Shown here piece by piece: positions 42,774-52,400 of a DNA stretch of 64,000 nucleotides (its first letter is position 1; each line of letters begins with the position of its first letter). The position numbers and the translations under genes were made by a program. This stretch comes from an uncultured Odoribacter sp. (lineage in GTDB: Bacteria > Bacteroidota > Bacteroidia > Bacteroidales > Marinifilaceae). The stretch is taken from NCBI GenBank assembly GCA_910588375.1, contig CAJUQA010000002.1, forward strand, positions 1 to 64,000, given 5' to 3'. Below the pieces are notes generated by a model, which saw only the letters and a program-made list of their open reading frames with translations, did no database searches and was not told the origin of the DNA.

Positions 42774-43388
42774 ATGAATTACAGATTTGAAATCAGTTTA
42801 CCGGACAGTTCTGAATTCCGTTGTGAAATTGCTGTTGCCGGAGAACAGACTTTTCAGCAATTGCATGATAAAATTGTTGAGGTTCTGGAATATGATGCTT
42901 CCCAGATGGCTTCGTTTTATACGATAGACAAAATGGGAAACCGGGTGAAAGAGATTGCTTTGATGGACATGTCGGCGGACGAGGAGTCCAACACGTTGGT
43001 GATGGATTCAACAAAGATTGAGGACGTGGTCAATGCCAGTTGTATCGAGTTGGAGTATGTCTATGATTTTTTCAATAACAAATACTTTAAGGTGGAATAT
43101 GCCGGAGAGTATGTAGCGGATTCCGCCGATATTCTTCCTGTATGCGTGTATTGTGACGGGGATATTCCGGAACAGAGCAGTTTCGGTTCAGGCGAAGGAT
43201 GGGATTTTGAAAAATCGGATGAGGACTATGACGACAGTTTTATGGAGGAGTTCAATGATTATACCGATGAGGGGGATTTTGAAGACGACGGGGAAGAGGG
43301 GTACGGAGAGGATGAAGATGGTTTCGGACGGGGAGGAAGGTATGACGACCGCTATGAAAGTATAGACGATTATCTGGATAAGTTATAA
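42774..43388 (+). CDS. pRiA4b ORF-3/TnpR-like protein with acidic tail
   Basis: The N-terminal 125 residues (MNYRFEISLPDSSEFRCEIAV, FQQLHDKIVEVLEYDASQMASF, LEYVYDFFNNKYFKVEYAG) have the pattern of the plasmid pRiA4b ORF-3-like family, sometimes labelled IS1096 passenger TnpR. It is a small chromosomal protein of unknown role here and no transposase is near. Residues 140-204 are very acidic (Asp/Glu/Gly-rich) and end in a short helix (SIDDYLDKL). A tail like this could mimic DNA or bind basic partners. It is followed by a strong terminator. Confidence 0.78.
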   Translation: MNYRFEISLPDSSEFRCEIAVAGEQTFQQLHDKIVEVLEYDASQMASFYTIDKMGNRVKEIALMDMSADEESNTLVMDSTKIEDVVNASCIELEYVYDFFNNKYFKVEYAGEYVADSADILPVCVYCDGDIPEQSSFGSGEGWDFEKSDEDYDDSFMEEFNDYTDEGDFEDDGEEGYGEDEDGFGRGGRYDDRYESIDDYLDKL

Positions 43389-43401
43389 TAAAATGAAAAG
43401 G

Positions 43402-43442
43402 CCGGACACGATTTCAGGAAGAAATGTGTCCGGTATTTTTTT
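43402..43442 (+). terminator. Terminator directly before miaA
   Basis: CCGGACAC and GTGTCCGG form an 8-bp stem followed by TATTTTTTT. It ends only 8 bp before the miaA ATG. Expression of miaA would need read-through or a promoter inside the preceding gene, as no TAnnTTTG fits between them. Confidence 0.75.
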
Positions 43443-43450
43443 GCTTTGGC

Positions 43451-44344
43451 ATGGAGAAGACGCTTATTGTATTACTGGGGCCCACAGGAGTTGGGAAAAC
43501 GGATCTGAGCATCGATATTGCCAAATCTTTCGGAACTTCCATCGTTTCTTGTGATTCCCGCCAGATTTACCGGGAGATGAAGATAGGAACCGCAGTCCCT
43601 TCGGAACAACAATTGGCTGCCGTTCCTCATTTTTTTATCCGTACGATATCTGTCAGGGAGTATTATAATTCCTGGCAATTTGAACAGCAGGCCCTGGAAA
43701 AGATTCATGCCTTGCACAAAGAGCGGGATGTGGTGGTGATGACAGGCGGGTCGATGATGTATATAGATGCCGTATGTAAAGGTATTGACGACATACCGAC
43801 TATCGATCCGGAGTTGCGGCAAAATCTGATGAACCGTTATGAAGCGGAAGGTTTGGAGGCTATCCGCAGGCAGTTGAGGGAATTGGATCCAGTTTTTTAC
43901 GGACAGGTCGACCTGAACAATGCCAAACGGGTGTTGCATGCCGTGGAAGTGTGCCTGATGGCGGGCGTACCTTATTCTTCACTCCGTACGAATGTGGCGA
44001 AAGACCGGGGATTCCGGATTGTCAAAATAGGTTTGATACGGGAAAAAGAAGAGTTGTATGACCGTATCAACCGTCGGGTAGACCAGATGTTGGAGGACGG
44101 TTTAAAGGAGGAAGCCCGTAGCTTGTATCCTTATCGGGATTGTAATGCTTTAAATACCGTGGGCTATAAAGAGTGGTTTGAATTTTTTGACGGAAAGATT
44201 GATGAAGCGGAGGCGGTTCGTCTGATAAAGCGTAATTCCCGGCGGTATGCCAAAAAGCAGCTTTCCTGGTTCCGGCGGGATGGGGAAATCCATTGGTTCC
44301 ATCCCGATGAAAAGGAACGCATTCTGGCGTTTCTCCAGGGATGA
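43451..44344 (+). CDS. miaA: tRNA dimethylallyltransferase
   Basis: It adds a dimethylallyl group to A37 of tRNAs that read UNN codons. The P-loop is LLGPTGVGKTDLS, followed by VSCDSRQIYREMKIGTA (catalytic Asp/Arg region), VMTGGSMMYIDAVCKGID and NNAKRVLHAVEV. NTVGYKEWFEFF and RRYAKKQLSWFRR are the C-terminal signatures. The length from the ATG at 43451 is 297 residues, normal for the family. A GTG at 43424 is in frame but lies inside the terminator hairpin. Confidence 0.95.
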   Translation: MEKTLIVLLGPTGVGKTDLSIDIAKSFGTSIVSCDSRQIYREMKIGTAVPSEQQLAAVPHFFIRTISVREYYNSWQFEQQALEKIHALHKERDVVVMTGGSMMYIDAVCKGIDDIPTIDPELRQNLMNRYEAEGLEAIRRQLRELDPVFYGQVDLNNAKRVLHAVEVCLMAGVPYSSLRTNVAKDRGFRIVKIGLIREKEELYDRINRRVDQMLEDGLKEEARSLYPYRDCNALNTVGYKEWFEFFDGKIDEAEAVRLIKRNSRRYAKKQLSWFRRDGEIHWFHPDEKERILAFLQG

Positions 44345-44349
44345 AAGAA

Positions 44350-44384
44350 AAAAGGTAAAAAGCCGTTGCGACTTTTTACCTTTT
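44350..44384. terminator. Bidirectional terminator between miaA and fumarase
   Basis: AAAAGGTAAAAAG and CTTTTTACCTTTT are a perfect 13-bp inverted repeat with a 9-nt loop and suits both converging genes. Confidence 0.8.
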
Positions 44385-44411
44385 ATTTTTGTCTGAATTT
44401 TAGCGCACGGA

Positions 44412-46022
44412 TTAATGTGCCCATTCGGCAAAGAAGTCATTGCCTTTGTCGTCGACGATGATAAAGGCCGGGAAATTTTCTACCCGGATTTTGCGGATAG
44501 CTTCCATGCCTAATTCTTCAAAGGCTACCACTTCAACAGATTTAATACTGTTTTTAGCCAGAATGGCTGCCGGTCCTCCGATGGAGCCCAGATAGAAACC
44601 GCCGTGTTTCTTGCAGGCATCGGTGACCGCTTGTGAGCGATTGCCTTTTGCAACCATAATCATGCTGCCGCCGTGGTCCTGGAAGAGGTCCACATAGGGA
44701 TCCATACGTCCGGCGGTCGTGGGACCGAAACTACCGGAAGCCATGCCCTGCGGAGTTTTAGCCGGTCCGGCGTAGTATATCGGATGGTTTTTGAAATATT
44801 CCGGCATGGGCTTGCCTTCATCCAGCATCTGTTTGATTTTGGCATGGGCGATGTCCCGGGCAACAATTAAGGTTCCTGAGAGATTGAGCCGGGTTTTTAC
44901 CGGATGTTTTTTCAATTCTGCCAATACGTTTTCCATGGGTTGATCCAGGTCGATGTTTACGGCCGGAGCAAGAGCCGGTGTTTCGGCGGGTAGAAAACGC
45001 GCCGGATTTTTCTCTAATTGTTCCAGGAATATGCCTTCTTCCGTGATTTTGGCTTTAATGTTCCGGTCGGCGCTGCAACTTACACCGATACCTACCGGAC
45101 AGGAGGCTGCATGGCGCGGAAGACGGATAACGCGTACATCATGTACCCAGTATTTACCTCCGAACTGTGCGCCGATACCTTTTTCCCGGCATATTTTCAA
45201 AATCTTCTCTTCCCATTCCAGGTCACGGAATGCCCGTCCGCCTTCATTTCCGGAGGTAGGCAGGTGGTCATAGTAGCCGGCAGAGGCTTTTTTTACCGTT
45301 GTCAGGTTGGCTTCTGCGGAAGTACCTCCGATGACTACGGCCAAATGGTAGGGAGGACAGGCGGAAGTCCCGAGGTCCAATACTTTTTGGGAAATGAACT
45401 TCGTCAGGGTCTCTTCATTCAGCAGGGCTTTGGTCTGCTGATAGAGGAATGTTTTGTTGGCGGAGCCTCCTCCTTTGGTGATAAACAGAAATTCGTATTT
45501 ATTGCCTTGTGTGGCATACAGGTCTATCTGGGCGGGCAGGTTGCATCCGCTGTTTTTTTCTTCGGTCATGGTAAAGGGTACTACCTGGGAGTAGCGCAGA
45601 TTGCAATCCCGGTATGTTTCAAAAACCCCTTTGCTGATGGCTTCCGCGTCATTGCATCCGGTATACACATTTTCACCTTTTTTACCGATACAAATAGCTG
45701 TTCCCGTATCCTGGCAAGTGGGCAGTTCTCCTTCGGCGGCAACCACCTGGTTCATCAGCATGGTATGGGCTACGAATTTGTCGTTATCGCTGGCTTCCGG
45801 GTCTTTTAAAATATCCGCTAATTTCTGTAAATGGGAGGCGCGCAGATAAAATGACACATCGGCATACGCTTCCTTGGCCAATAGTTCGAGCCCTTCTTTT
45901 TCTATTTTTAATATTTTCCGTCCGTCACATTCTACCGTTTTCACATACTCTTTGGTCAACAGCCGGTATTCGGTGGTGTCTTTTTCGATAGGAAACGGTT
46001 CCTGGTATTTGAATTCTGCCAT
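44412..46022 (-). CDS. fumA: Fumarate hydratase, class I (iron-sulfur)
   Basis: This oxygen-sensitive 4Fe-4S hydro-lyase interconverts fumarate and malate. Its 536 residues contain both family parts in one chain. The N-terminal part has PTCQDTGTAICIG, NSGCNLPAQIDLY and GTSACPPYHLAVVIGG, which carry the cluster cysteines. The C-terminal part has GPTTAGRMDPYVDLFQDHGGSMIMVAKGN and SIGGPAAILAK. In a fermenting Bacteroidales cell it should feed fumarate reduction to succinate, the precursor of the methylmalonyl-CoA route encoded at 9.3-13.8 kb. Gene names for class I enzymes vary (fumA/fumB). Confidence 0.93.
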   Translation of the reverse strand: MAEFKYQEPFPIEKDTTEYRLLTKEYVKTVECDGRKILKIEKEGLELLAKEAYADVSFYLRASHLQKLADILKDPEASDNDKFVAHTMLMNQVVAAEGELPTCQDTGTAICIGKKGENVYTGCNDAEAISKGVFETYRDCNLRYSQVVPFTMTEEKNSGCNLPAQIDLYATQGNKYEFLFITKGGGSANKTFLYQQTKALLNEETLTKFISQKVLDLGTSACPPYHLAVVIGGTSAEANLTTVKKASAGYYDHLPTSGNEGGRAFRDLEWEEKILKICREKGIGAQFGGKYWVHDVRVIRLPRHAASCPVGIGVSCSADRNIKAKITEEGIFLEQLEKNPARFLPAETPALAPAVNIDLDQPMENVLAELKKHPVKTRLNLSGTLIVARDIAHAKIKQMLDEGKPMPEYFKNHPIYYAGPAKTPQGMASGSFGPTTAGRMDPYVDLFQDHGGSMIMVAKGNRSQAVTDACKKHGGFYLGSIGGPAAILAKNSIKSVEVVAFEELGMEAIRKIRVENFPAFIIVDDKGNDFFAEWAH

Positions 46023-46176
46023 AGTTATATTGATTAATAGGTTTAAAAATCATTCCGGATGTTCCGTCATTCTTTGAGCAACGAAATTAAAATTAATAAA
46101 TGAAAATGGCTAAAGTTTTCCGGAAATTTATCTCGGAGGAGTCGAAATGCCGCGGGTGTCTTCGGAATAGGGATAA

Positions 46177-46214
46177 AAAAAGAGAGGATACTTGTCGAAA
46201 GTTCCTCTCTTTTT
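46177..46214 (-). terminator. Terminator of the OmpA-family gene
   Basis: AAAAAGAGAGGA and TCCTCTCTTTTT pair over 12 bp with flanking A/T runs. On the minus strand it follows the OmpA-family stop codon. The rest of 46023-46248 shows no gene. Confidence 0.8.
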
Positions 46215-46248
46215 ATTGCTGAACCGGAGTTCGGCGAGATAACTATAA

Positions 46249-47442
46249 TTATTCGATAATGGCTACGCGGTTGAGTGAGTTACCGTCAAACAAATCGCTG
46301 ACACCGCCTTTGTATTCGACTTTCAACTGGCTGGGGTTCACGCCGAATTCTTTGGTAAGTACGTTGTAGACATTTTCAGCCCGTTTTTGACTGAGCTGGA
46401 GATTGAATTCGGGAGTTCCGGTAGCTTTGTCGGCATATCCGACAATGGTGTACCGTTTGTCCGGATTGGCTTTCATCTGTTCGGCCATGTATTCCAGGTT
46501 TACTTTGTCTTTTGCGGTAATATCGGCTTTGTTGATGTTAAAGAAAATGGCTCTCGGGGCGGCAATGACTTCTTTTTCCACTTTTACAGCCTGCTTTTCT
46601 GCTTTTACACGGTTTAATTCATTGTTAAGCTGATTGTTGTAGGCAATCTGGTCTGCCAATTGGGCCTGCGTGGTTTCCAGTTGTTTTGCTGTTGCAGCCC
46701 AGGCAATGTCTTCTGCCATTACGACCGGAGCAACGGGAATATTCCGTTTGAATTCGCGGTTTTTGAATTTATAGCTGAAACCGGCGGTCACGGTCAGGAT
46801 GCCATTGGCTCTTTTACCTCCCGGTTCACCGGCGAATTTCTTTTCGAATACGGAACCCCTGATTTCAACATTTAAATCGAAAGCGTCAGACAGGCGCATT
46901 TTATTGATTAAACCGGCATTGGCCGTGAAAACATTGTTATCGGCAGAGGTACAGGCGTGCATGATACCGAATCCTAAATAAGGGATGGCTTCATAAAAGC
47001 GGTCGTAGCGATAACCTCCGAGCCAGTTGGATAAGTTCAGCAATACGTCGCCGTGTACATTGAATTGTTTCCAGCTTTGTTTGAATAATCCGTCATTGTC
47101 CGGGCCGCTGCTTACATACATGTTGTTGGGATCGTAAGTATAGCCTCTCAGTTTGAAACCGCTTACCTGTGCCCGCAGACCGATGGTCGGAACAATCCAT
47201 TTACCGACAGAGAAATCGAAGGCGGGAGCAATGCGTTTCCCGAATTTTCCCTGAGAATCGTTTTGTCCGAAATAAACCTCGCCACCGGCTCCGATGGATA
47301 TGAACCAGTTATCCCAGAAACGATTGGTGACATATCCGCTCCATGAGGTGTTTTTTTCCTGTACGATCAATGCCGTACTTTCCTGAGCAAACGACAGTAA
47401 GGGCGTCGCAGCAATCAACAGCAATAATAGTCTCTTTTTCAT
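46249..47442 (-). CDS. OmpA-family outer-membrane protein
   Basis: The protein of 397 residues has a signal peptide (KRLLLLLIAATPLLSFAQ), an N-terminal beta-barrel (about 20-230, SWSGYVTNRFWDNWFISIGAGG) and a short coiled coil (QLETTQAQLADQIAYNNQLNNEL begins it). The C-terminal OmpA domain binds peptidoglycan (TIVGYADKATGTPEFNLQLSQKRAENVYNVL holds the usual Asp/Arg pair in part). It links the outer membrane to the wall. I use the ATG at 47442; another ATG eight codons earlier (47466) would add MKLNQRKK. Confidence 0.92.
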   Translation of the reverse strand: MKKRLLLLLIAATPLLSFAQESTALIVQEKNTSWSGYVTNRFWDNWFISIGAGGEVYFGQNDSQGKFGKRIAPAFDFSVGKWIVPTIGLRAQVSGFKLRGYTYDPNNMYVSSGPDNDGLFKQSWKQFNVHGDVLLNLSNWLGGYRYDRFYEAIPYLGFGIMHACTSADNNVFTANAGLINKMRLSDAFDLNVEIRGSVFEKKFAGEPGGKRANGILTVTAGFSYKFKNREFKRNIPVAPVVMAEDIAWAATAKQLETTQAQLADQIAYNNQLNNELNRVKAEKQAVKVEKEVIAAPRAIFFNINKADITAKDKVNLEYMAEQMKANPDKRYTIVGYADKATGTPEFNLQLSQKRAENVYNVLTKEFGVNPSQLKVEYKGGVSDLFDGNSLNRVAIIE

Positions 47443-47685
47443 CTTTTTTCTTTGGTTTAGTTTCATGTTATAACGTTACCTAAAAGTTATGGTTTCTTTC
47501 TCCCGTTTATTTTTGTCTGAAAAATGGTGAAAATAAGCGGGAATGAGGGGTATTACGGAGAATGGCTGCCGGAGTGTATAAAATAGTATTAAAAATTCAG
47601 GATAACTCTTTCGTGTAAAACCACAGGGGGCCTAAGAAGAGATGGAATTGCTTTGAACAGAGGTTTTTAATGGGAGTAATAAAAT

Positions 47686-47717
47686 TAGAAAACTTTTTTG
47701 GTTTTAAAAGTTTTCTA
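47686..47717. promoter_or_regulatory. Inverted-repeat operator of the TetR-RND operon
   Basis: TAGAAAACTTTT (47686-47697) and AAAAGTTTTCTA (47706-47717) are perfect 12-bp inverted copies with an 8-bp spacer. The site covers the -33 element and reaches to two bases from the -7 box. It is just upstream of a tetR gene, so autorepression is the natural reading. The remaining DNA from 47443 to 47685 shows no gene. Confidence 0.65.
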
Positions 47718-47726
47718 TTACATTTG
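47697..47726 (+). promoter_or_regulatory. Promoter of the TetR-RND operon
   Basis: TTTG (47697-47700), 18 bp and TACATTTG (47719-47726) match the Bacteroidetes consensus, with the start codon 20 bp after the -7 box. The spacing is one base short of the usual 19. Confidence 0.6.
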
Positions 47727-47746
47727 CACGCTGAAAATAAAAGTAT

Positions 47747-48391
47747 ATGGATGCGGAATTGGAATTAAGGATTGTAAAAAGGGCTTCGGAGTTGTTTCAG
47801 AAACATGGAATCCGGGCGGTTACGATGGATTTTATTGCGACTGAGATAGGGATTTCCAAGCGTACGTTGTATGAAATATTTTCCGACAAGGATGCGTTGC
47901 TGATAAGAACGCTGGAGTATCAGGAGGAACGGAATGAGAGGGAAAGAATGGAATTGGCCAAGACATGTTCCAGTTCGTTTGAGTTGTGCCTGAAAGAGTA
48001 TGAGAGGACAATCCGCGAAATACGTCGGGTGAACCGGAATTATATGCGCGATTTGCAGAAATATCACCCGAAGGTGGCCGTTTATTTTGAGAAGCAGAGG
48101 GGGGACGTGCGGAAAAGGATGATTGAGAATACGGAAAAAGGGATGAAAGAGGGGTATATCCGGAAGGATCTGAACAGCAGGATTTTGGCCTTGTTGTTGC
48201 AGGCTCAGTTGGAAGTCTTGCTGTCATCGGACGTGATAGAAAGCAATCATTTGTCATTTCTGGAGGTTTTCGAGACCATTGTGATGAATTATGCCCGCGG
48301 GATTGCAACCCCCAAGGGACTTGCTCTGCTGGAAGAGCATTTGGCAAAAGGAGACGGAAAATTACCGGAATTCGGGGAATTTGAAGAATAA
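47747..48391 (+). CDS. TetR/AcrR-family repressor
   Basis: The 214-residue regulator has the TetR helix-turn-helix at about 12-55: RASELFQKHGIRAVTMDFIATEIGISKRTLYEIF. The C-terminal ligand domain is unspecific. It heads an operon with a membrane-fusion protein, RND pump and TolC gene, so it very likely controls them and itself through the operator at 47686-47717. The inducer is unknown. Confidence 0.92.
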   Translation: MDAELELRIVKRASELFQKHGIRAVTMDFIATEIGISKRTLYEIFSDKDALLIRTLEYQEERNERERMELAKTCSSSFELCLKEYERTIREIRRVNRNYMRDLQKYHPKVAVYFEKQRGDVRKRMIENTEKGMKEGYIRKDLNSRILALLLQAQLEVLLSSDVIESNHLSFLEVFETIVMNYARGIATPKGLALLEEHLAKGDGKLPEFGEFEE

Positions 48392-48413
48392 GAATAAATA
48401 TAAACAGAAACTT

Positions 48414-49463
48414 ATGCGTGCTAAATTTTTGATTGTGTGGATGAGTGCGGCCTGTATGGTGTCGTGCAAACAACCGGAGGTGAAAGAACAAGGACCTCGT
48501 CCGGTAAAAGTGACAGAGGCGCTTCCTCTGAATGTCGTGGAAAAGTCTTATACCGGAGTGGTGGCTCCGGACCAGTTCAGTGACCTGGCGTTTAAAATTT
48601 CGGGTCCGTTGGTGGCGTTGAATGTAGAGGAAGGCCAGCGGGTGAAAAAGGGACAAATCGTTGCGGAGGTGGATCCTCAGGACTACCGGATTAGTTATGA
48701 GGCTAAAAAATCGTCTTATCTGACGGCAAAGTCCCAAATGGAGCGGGCGGAAAAGCTGATAAAAAAACAGGCCATTTCCCACCAGGATTATGAATCGACC
48801 CAGGCAAATTTCGCCAATGCCAAAGCTGCTTTTGAGAATGCGGAAAATACGCTGGAAGATACGAAATTGCTTGCCCCTTTTGACGGATTCATCCAGAAGA
48901 AATATGTGGAAAATTACCAAAAGGTGCAAGCCGGCCAGGGGATTGTCTGCCTGATTAATCCGCTGAAGTTGCTGGTTCGGTTTACCCTGCCTGAAAACAA
49001 CCTGGAATATTTGCTGGCAGCTCCGGAGATTGCGGTGGAATTTGAGAATTACAAAGGCAGGACTTTCAGTGCGAGAATCAAGGAATATGTGGAAGCATCG
49101 TCTGACGGTTCGGGGGTGCCTGTCTCCCTGTATCTGGATGACCCGGATTTTGATTTGAACGTGTACCGGGTGGCATCGGGTTTTTCCTGCCGGGTCATAT
49201 TCAAAATCAGACAAAAAGAGATGGGAAATTACGTGAGCGTGCCATTGACATCTGTATTTGCCAACCCCACCACCAGAGGATTGAGTGTGTTTGTGTATAA
49301 TCAGACTACTTCCCGGGTGGAGCAGCGGGATGTGAAAGAAGGCGGCCTTCTGGAGCGCGACCAGGTGATTATTACGGAAGGCCTGGAGGCCGGAGAGAAA
49401 GTGGTGATTGCCGGTACGACCCGTTTGGTAAACGGTCAGCAGGTGAATGTGTTAAACGATTAA
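48414..49463 (+). CDS. RND efflux periplasmic adaptor (membrane fusion protein), lipoprotein
   Basis: This adaptor of about 349 residues is lipid-anchored at the MVSCKQ lipobox. It has the HlyD/AcrA plan: a beta-barrel and lipoyl half (ISGPLVALNVEEGQRVKKGQIVAEVDPQDY), a helical hairpin (about 90-150), the second lipoyl half (TKLLAPFDGFIQKKYVENYQKVQAGQGI) and membrane-proximal barrel strands. It bridges the inner-membrane pump and the TolC-type channel. The chosen start at 48414 removes an upstream stretch that overlaps the tetR gene in another frame. Confidence 0.93.
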   Translation: MRAKFLIVWMSAACMVSCKQPEVKEQGPRPVKVTEALPLNVVEKSYTGVVAPDQFSDLAFKISGPLVALNVEEGQRVKKGQIVAEVDPQDYRISYEAKKSSYLTAKSQMERAEKLIKKQAISHQDYESTQANFANAKAAFENAENTLEDTKLLAPFDGFIQKKYVENYQKVQAGQGIVCLINPLKLLVRFTLPENNLEYLLAAPEIAVEFENYKGRTFSARIKEYVEASSDGSGVPVSLYLDDPDFDLNVYRVASGFSCRVIFKIRQKEMGNYVSVPLTSVFANPTTRGLSVFVYNQTTSRVEQRDVKEGGLLERDQVIITEGLEAGEKVVIAGTTRLVNGQQVNVLND

Positions 49464-49472
49464 TTGAGTGCT

Positions 49473-52400
49473 ATGAATCTTCCGAAATATTCATTAGAGC
49501 ATACCAAGGTGGTTTATTTTTTCCTCACCATCATGCTGGTGGGGGGAATACTTTCTTTCTTTAAGCTGCCGAAGAAAGAAGATGCGCCTTTTGTGATTAA
49601 ACAGGCAGTGTTGGTGACCCAGTATCCGGGGGCTACGTCCTCGGAAGTGGAGAAATTGGTCACGGAACCGATAGAACGGGAAATCCAGTCCATGTCGGAG
49701 GTGAAGCAGATAAAATCCGAGTCGTATTTCGGTTTGTCCAAGATAACCATCGAGTTGAAACCGACTATCAAGGCGGAGCGGATGCCGGTGAAATGGGACG
49801 AATTGAGGAGAAAGGTGCTGAACATACAATCGCAGTTGCCTCCGGGAGCTTCTCAGATTAAAGTGAACGATGATTTCGGCGATGTGTTCGGAATTTATTA
49901 TGCCTTGACCATTGATGAGGGATTTTCTTACAAAGAGCTCCGTCATTGGACACAGAAAATCAAAACCGAGTTGACGCCGATAGAAGGGGTGCAGAAAGTG
50001 ATGCTGTTCGGCGAGCAGACCGAAGTGGTCAATGTCTTGTTTCCCGTACCGAAACTGGCGGCTCTCGGTATCGACCCCAATGTGATAGCCCAGACCTTGC
50101 AGACGCAGAATTTACAGGTAAATACGGGCGAAATCAATGCCGGCAGCTACCAATTAAAGATTGTGGCGGACGGAACTTATAAGAGTCTGGATGACATACG
50201 CGATCAGATTATTATCTCCAAAGGCGGGAGCGAAGTACGTCTGGGGGATATTGCCACGGTGGAAAGGGGCTATCTGGATCCTCCTTCTAATTTAATGCGT
50301 GTAAACAGCAAGCGGGCTATCGGAATAGGGGTAGCTTCCGGAGCGGAGGATGATGTGGTGGCCGTGGGGGATTTGGTGGCTGAAAAGCTGGCGGAAATTG
50401 AAAAGCTGATACCTGTGGGAATGGAATTGATTTCCATCTATCCCGAAAATGTTATTGCCCGGGAAGCGAATAACGGCTTTATCCTTAACTTGATAGAATC
50501 GCTGGTCATCGTTATCGCCATTATTTTCATTGTCATGGGAGTCCGGGCGGGCATGTTGATAGGCAGTTCGCTTTTGTTTTCGGTGAGCGGCACGTTGTTG
50601 ATAATGTTGTTTGTCGGGGTGGGATTGAACCGTACCTCTTTGGCTGCCTTTATCATTGCCATGGGTATGTTGGTGGACAACGCTATCGTGGTGACGGACA
50701 ATGCGCAAATCGGTATTAAACGGGGAATGTCCCGTTACAAGGCGTTGATTGCCGGGGCCACCGGGCCTCAGTGGGGCTTGCTGGGAGCGACATTTATTGC
50801 GGTATGTTCCTTCCTTCCCATGTTTATGGCGCCCGACTCCATGGCGGAGATTGTAAAGCCTCTGTTTATCGTGCTGGCGGTGTCGTTGGGCTTAAGCTGG
50901 ATTCTGGCTTTGACGCAGACGACATCTTTCGGGAATTTTATTTTGAAAGAAAATACCGAGGAAGGAACGAAAGACCCGTATGACACGAAATTGTATCATA
51001 AATTCGAGCAACTGTTGTTTAAATTGATTCATCACCGGTATATAACCCTGTTTTCAGTGATTGGTTTCCTGATTTTTTCTTTGGTGGTCATGGCTTTGAT
51101 GCCCCAGAGTTTTTTCCCGCTGATGGACAAGCCGTATATGCGTGCCGATTTGATATTTCCCAACGGATATGCCATCCGGGATGTGGAGCAGAATGTCTTT
51201 CAGATTGAAGAGTATCTGAAACATCACCCGAAAGTGAAATCATATGCCGTGACGATGGGCGGTTCGCCTATCCGCTATTATTTGGCAAGTTCCTCCTACG
51301 GTCCTGCATCCAATTTTGCCAATGTGATGATTGAAACCCACGATTCGAAGGATTCGCCGGCGATGGAAGAGGAATTTTACGAATACATGCTTCACAATTA
51401 TCCGAATGTGTTGACGCGTTCCGGTCTGTTCATGCTTTCTCCGGTTCCGGAAGCCACGATAGAAATCGGGTTTATCGGAGAGAATATGGACACCTTGGCT
51501 GCCTTGGCGGAGAGGGCGAAAGAGGTGGCACGGAAATGTGACAAGGTCATGGAGGTCAGAAGCAGTTGGGGAACCTTGATACCGGTGTGGAAACCCATGT
51601 TTTCACAGGAAAAGGGATTGCGTCTGGGAATTACCCGCCAGCAGGTGGCTTATTCGTTGAAACTGGCCACTAACGGTGTGCCCTTGGGAGAATACCGGGA
51701 AGGGGATTTGTTCATGCCGGTTTTGATGAAGGCTGTGGATATTGACTCTATCCATCCGCAGGATGTGCGTACGTTGCCGGTGTTCAGTTCCAAAGGGAAA
51801 TCGGTGAAAGTGGAGCAGGTGACGGATGATTTTAAACTGGAATACGATTACAGTGTTATCAAGCGCTATAACCGGGAACGCTGTCTGATGATGCAGTGCG
51901 AACCGAAACGGGGGGCGAATGCGATAGCCGCTTTCAATCAGGTATTGACGGCGGTCCAAAAAGAGGTGCATTTGCCCGAAGGGTATAAGATGAAGTATTT
52001 CGGAGACCAGGAACAGCATGATAAATCCATGGCGGCTTTAGGGAAGAATATCCCTCTTATGTTTTTGTTGATTTATCTGACGCTCTTGTTGTTGTTCCCC
52101 AAGAACTACCGGAGTCCGGTGGTGATAATGCTGATGTTGCCTTTGATATTCATCGGCGTGGTGTGGGGTTTGATTGGTTTCGGGAAGTCGATGGATTTCT
52201 TCGCCATGCTGGGGTTGTTGGGCTTGATAGGTATGAACATCAAAAACGCGATAGTGTTGGTGGACCAGATAGGAATAGAGCTTGAGGCGGGACGCGAACC
52301 GCTGTATGCCGTTATCGATGCGACCAAAACGAGAATCGTGCCTGTAACGATGGCTTCGGGAACGACTATTTTGGGTATGTTGCCGTTGTTGTGGGATGCG

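Noticed and set aside
42774..43388. TnpR-like label as a sign of a transposon
   Set aside because: There are no transposase genes, end repeats or target duplications; the gene sits in an ordinary gene string.
47832..49214. 460-codon minus-strand ORF opposite tetR and the adaptor gene
   Set aside because: It spans two real genes on the other strand and has a shadow-frame composition.
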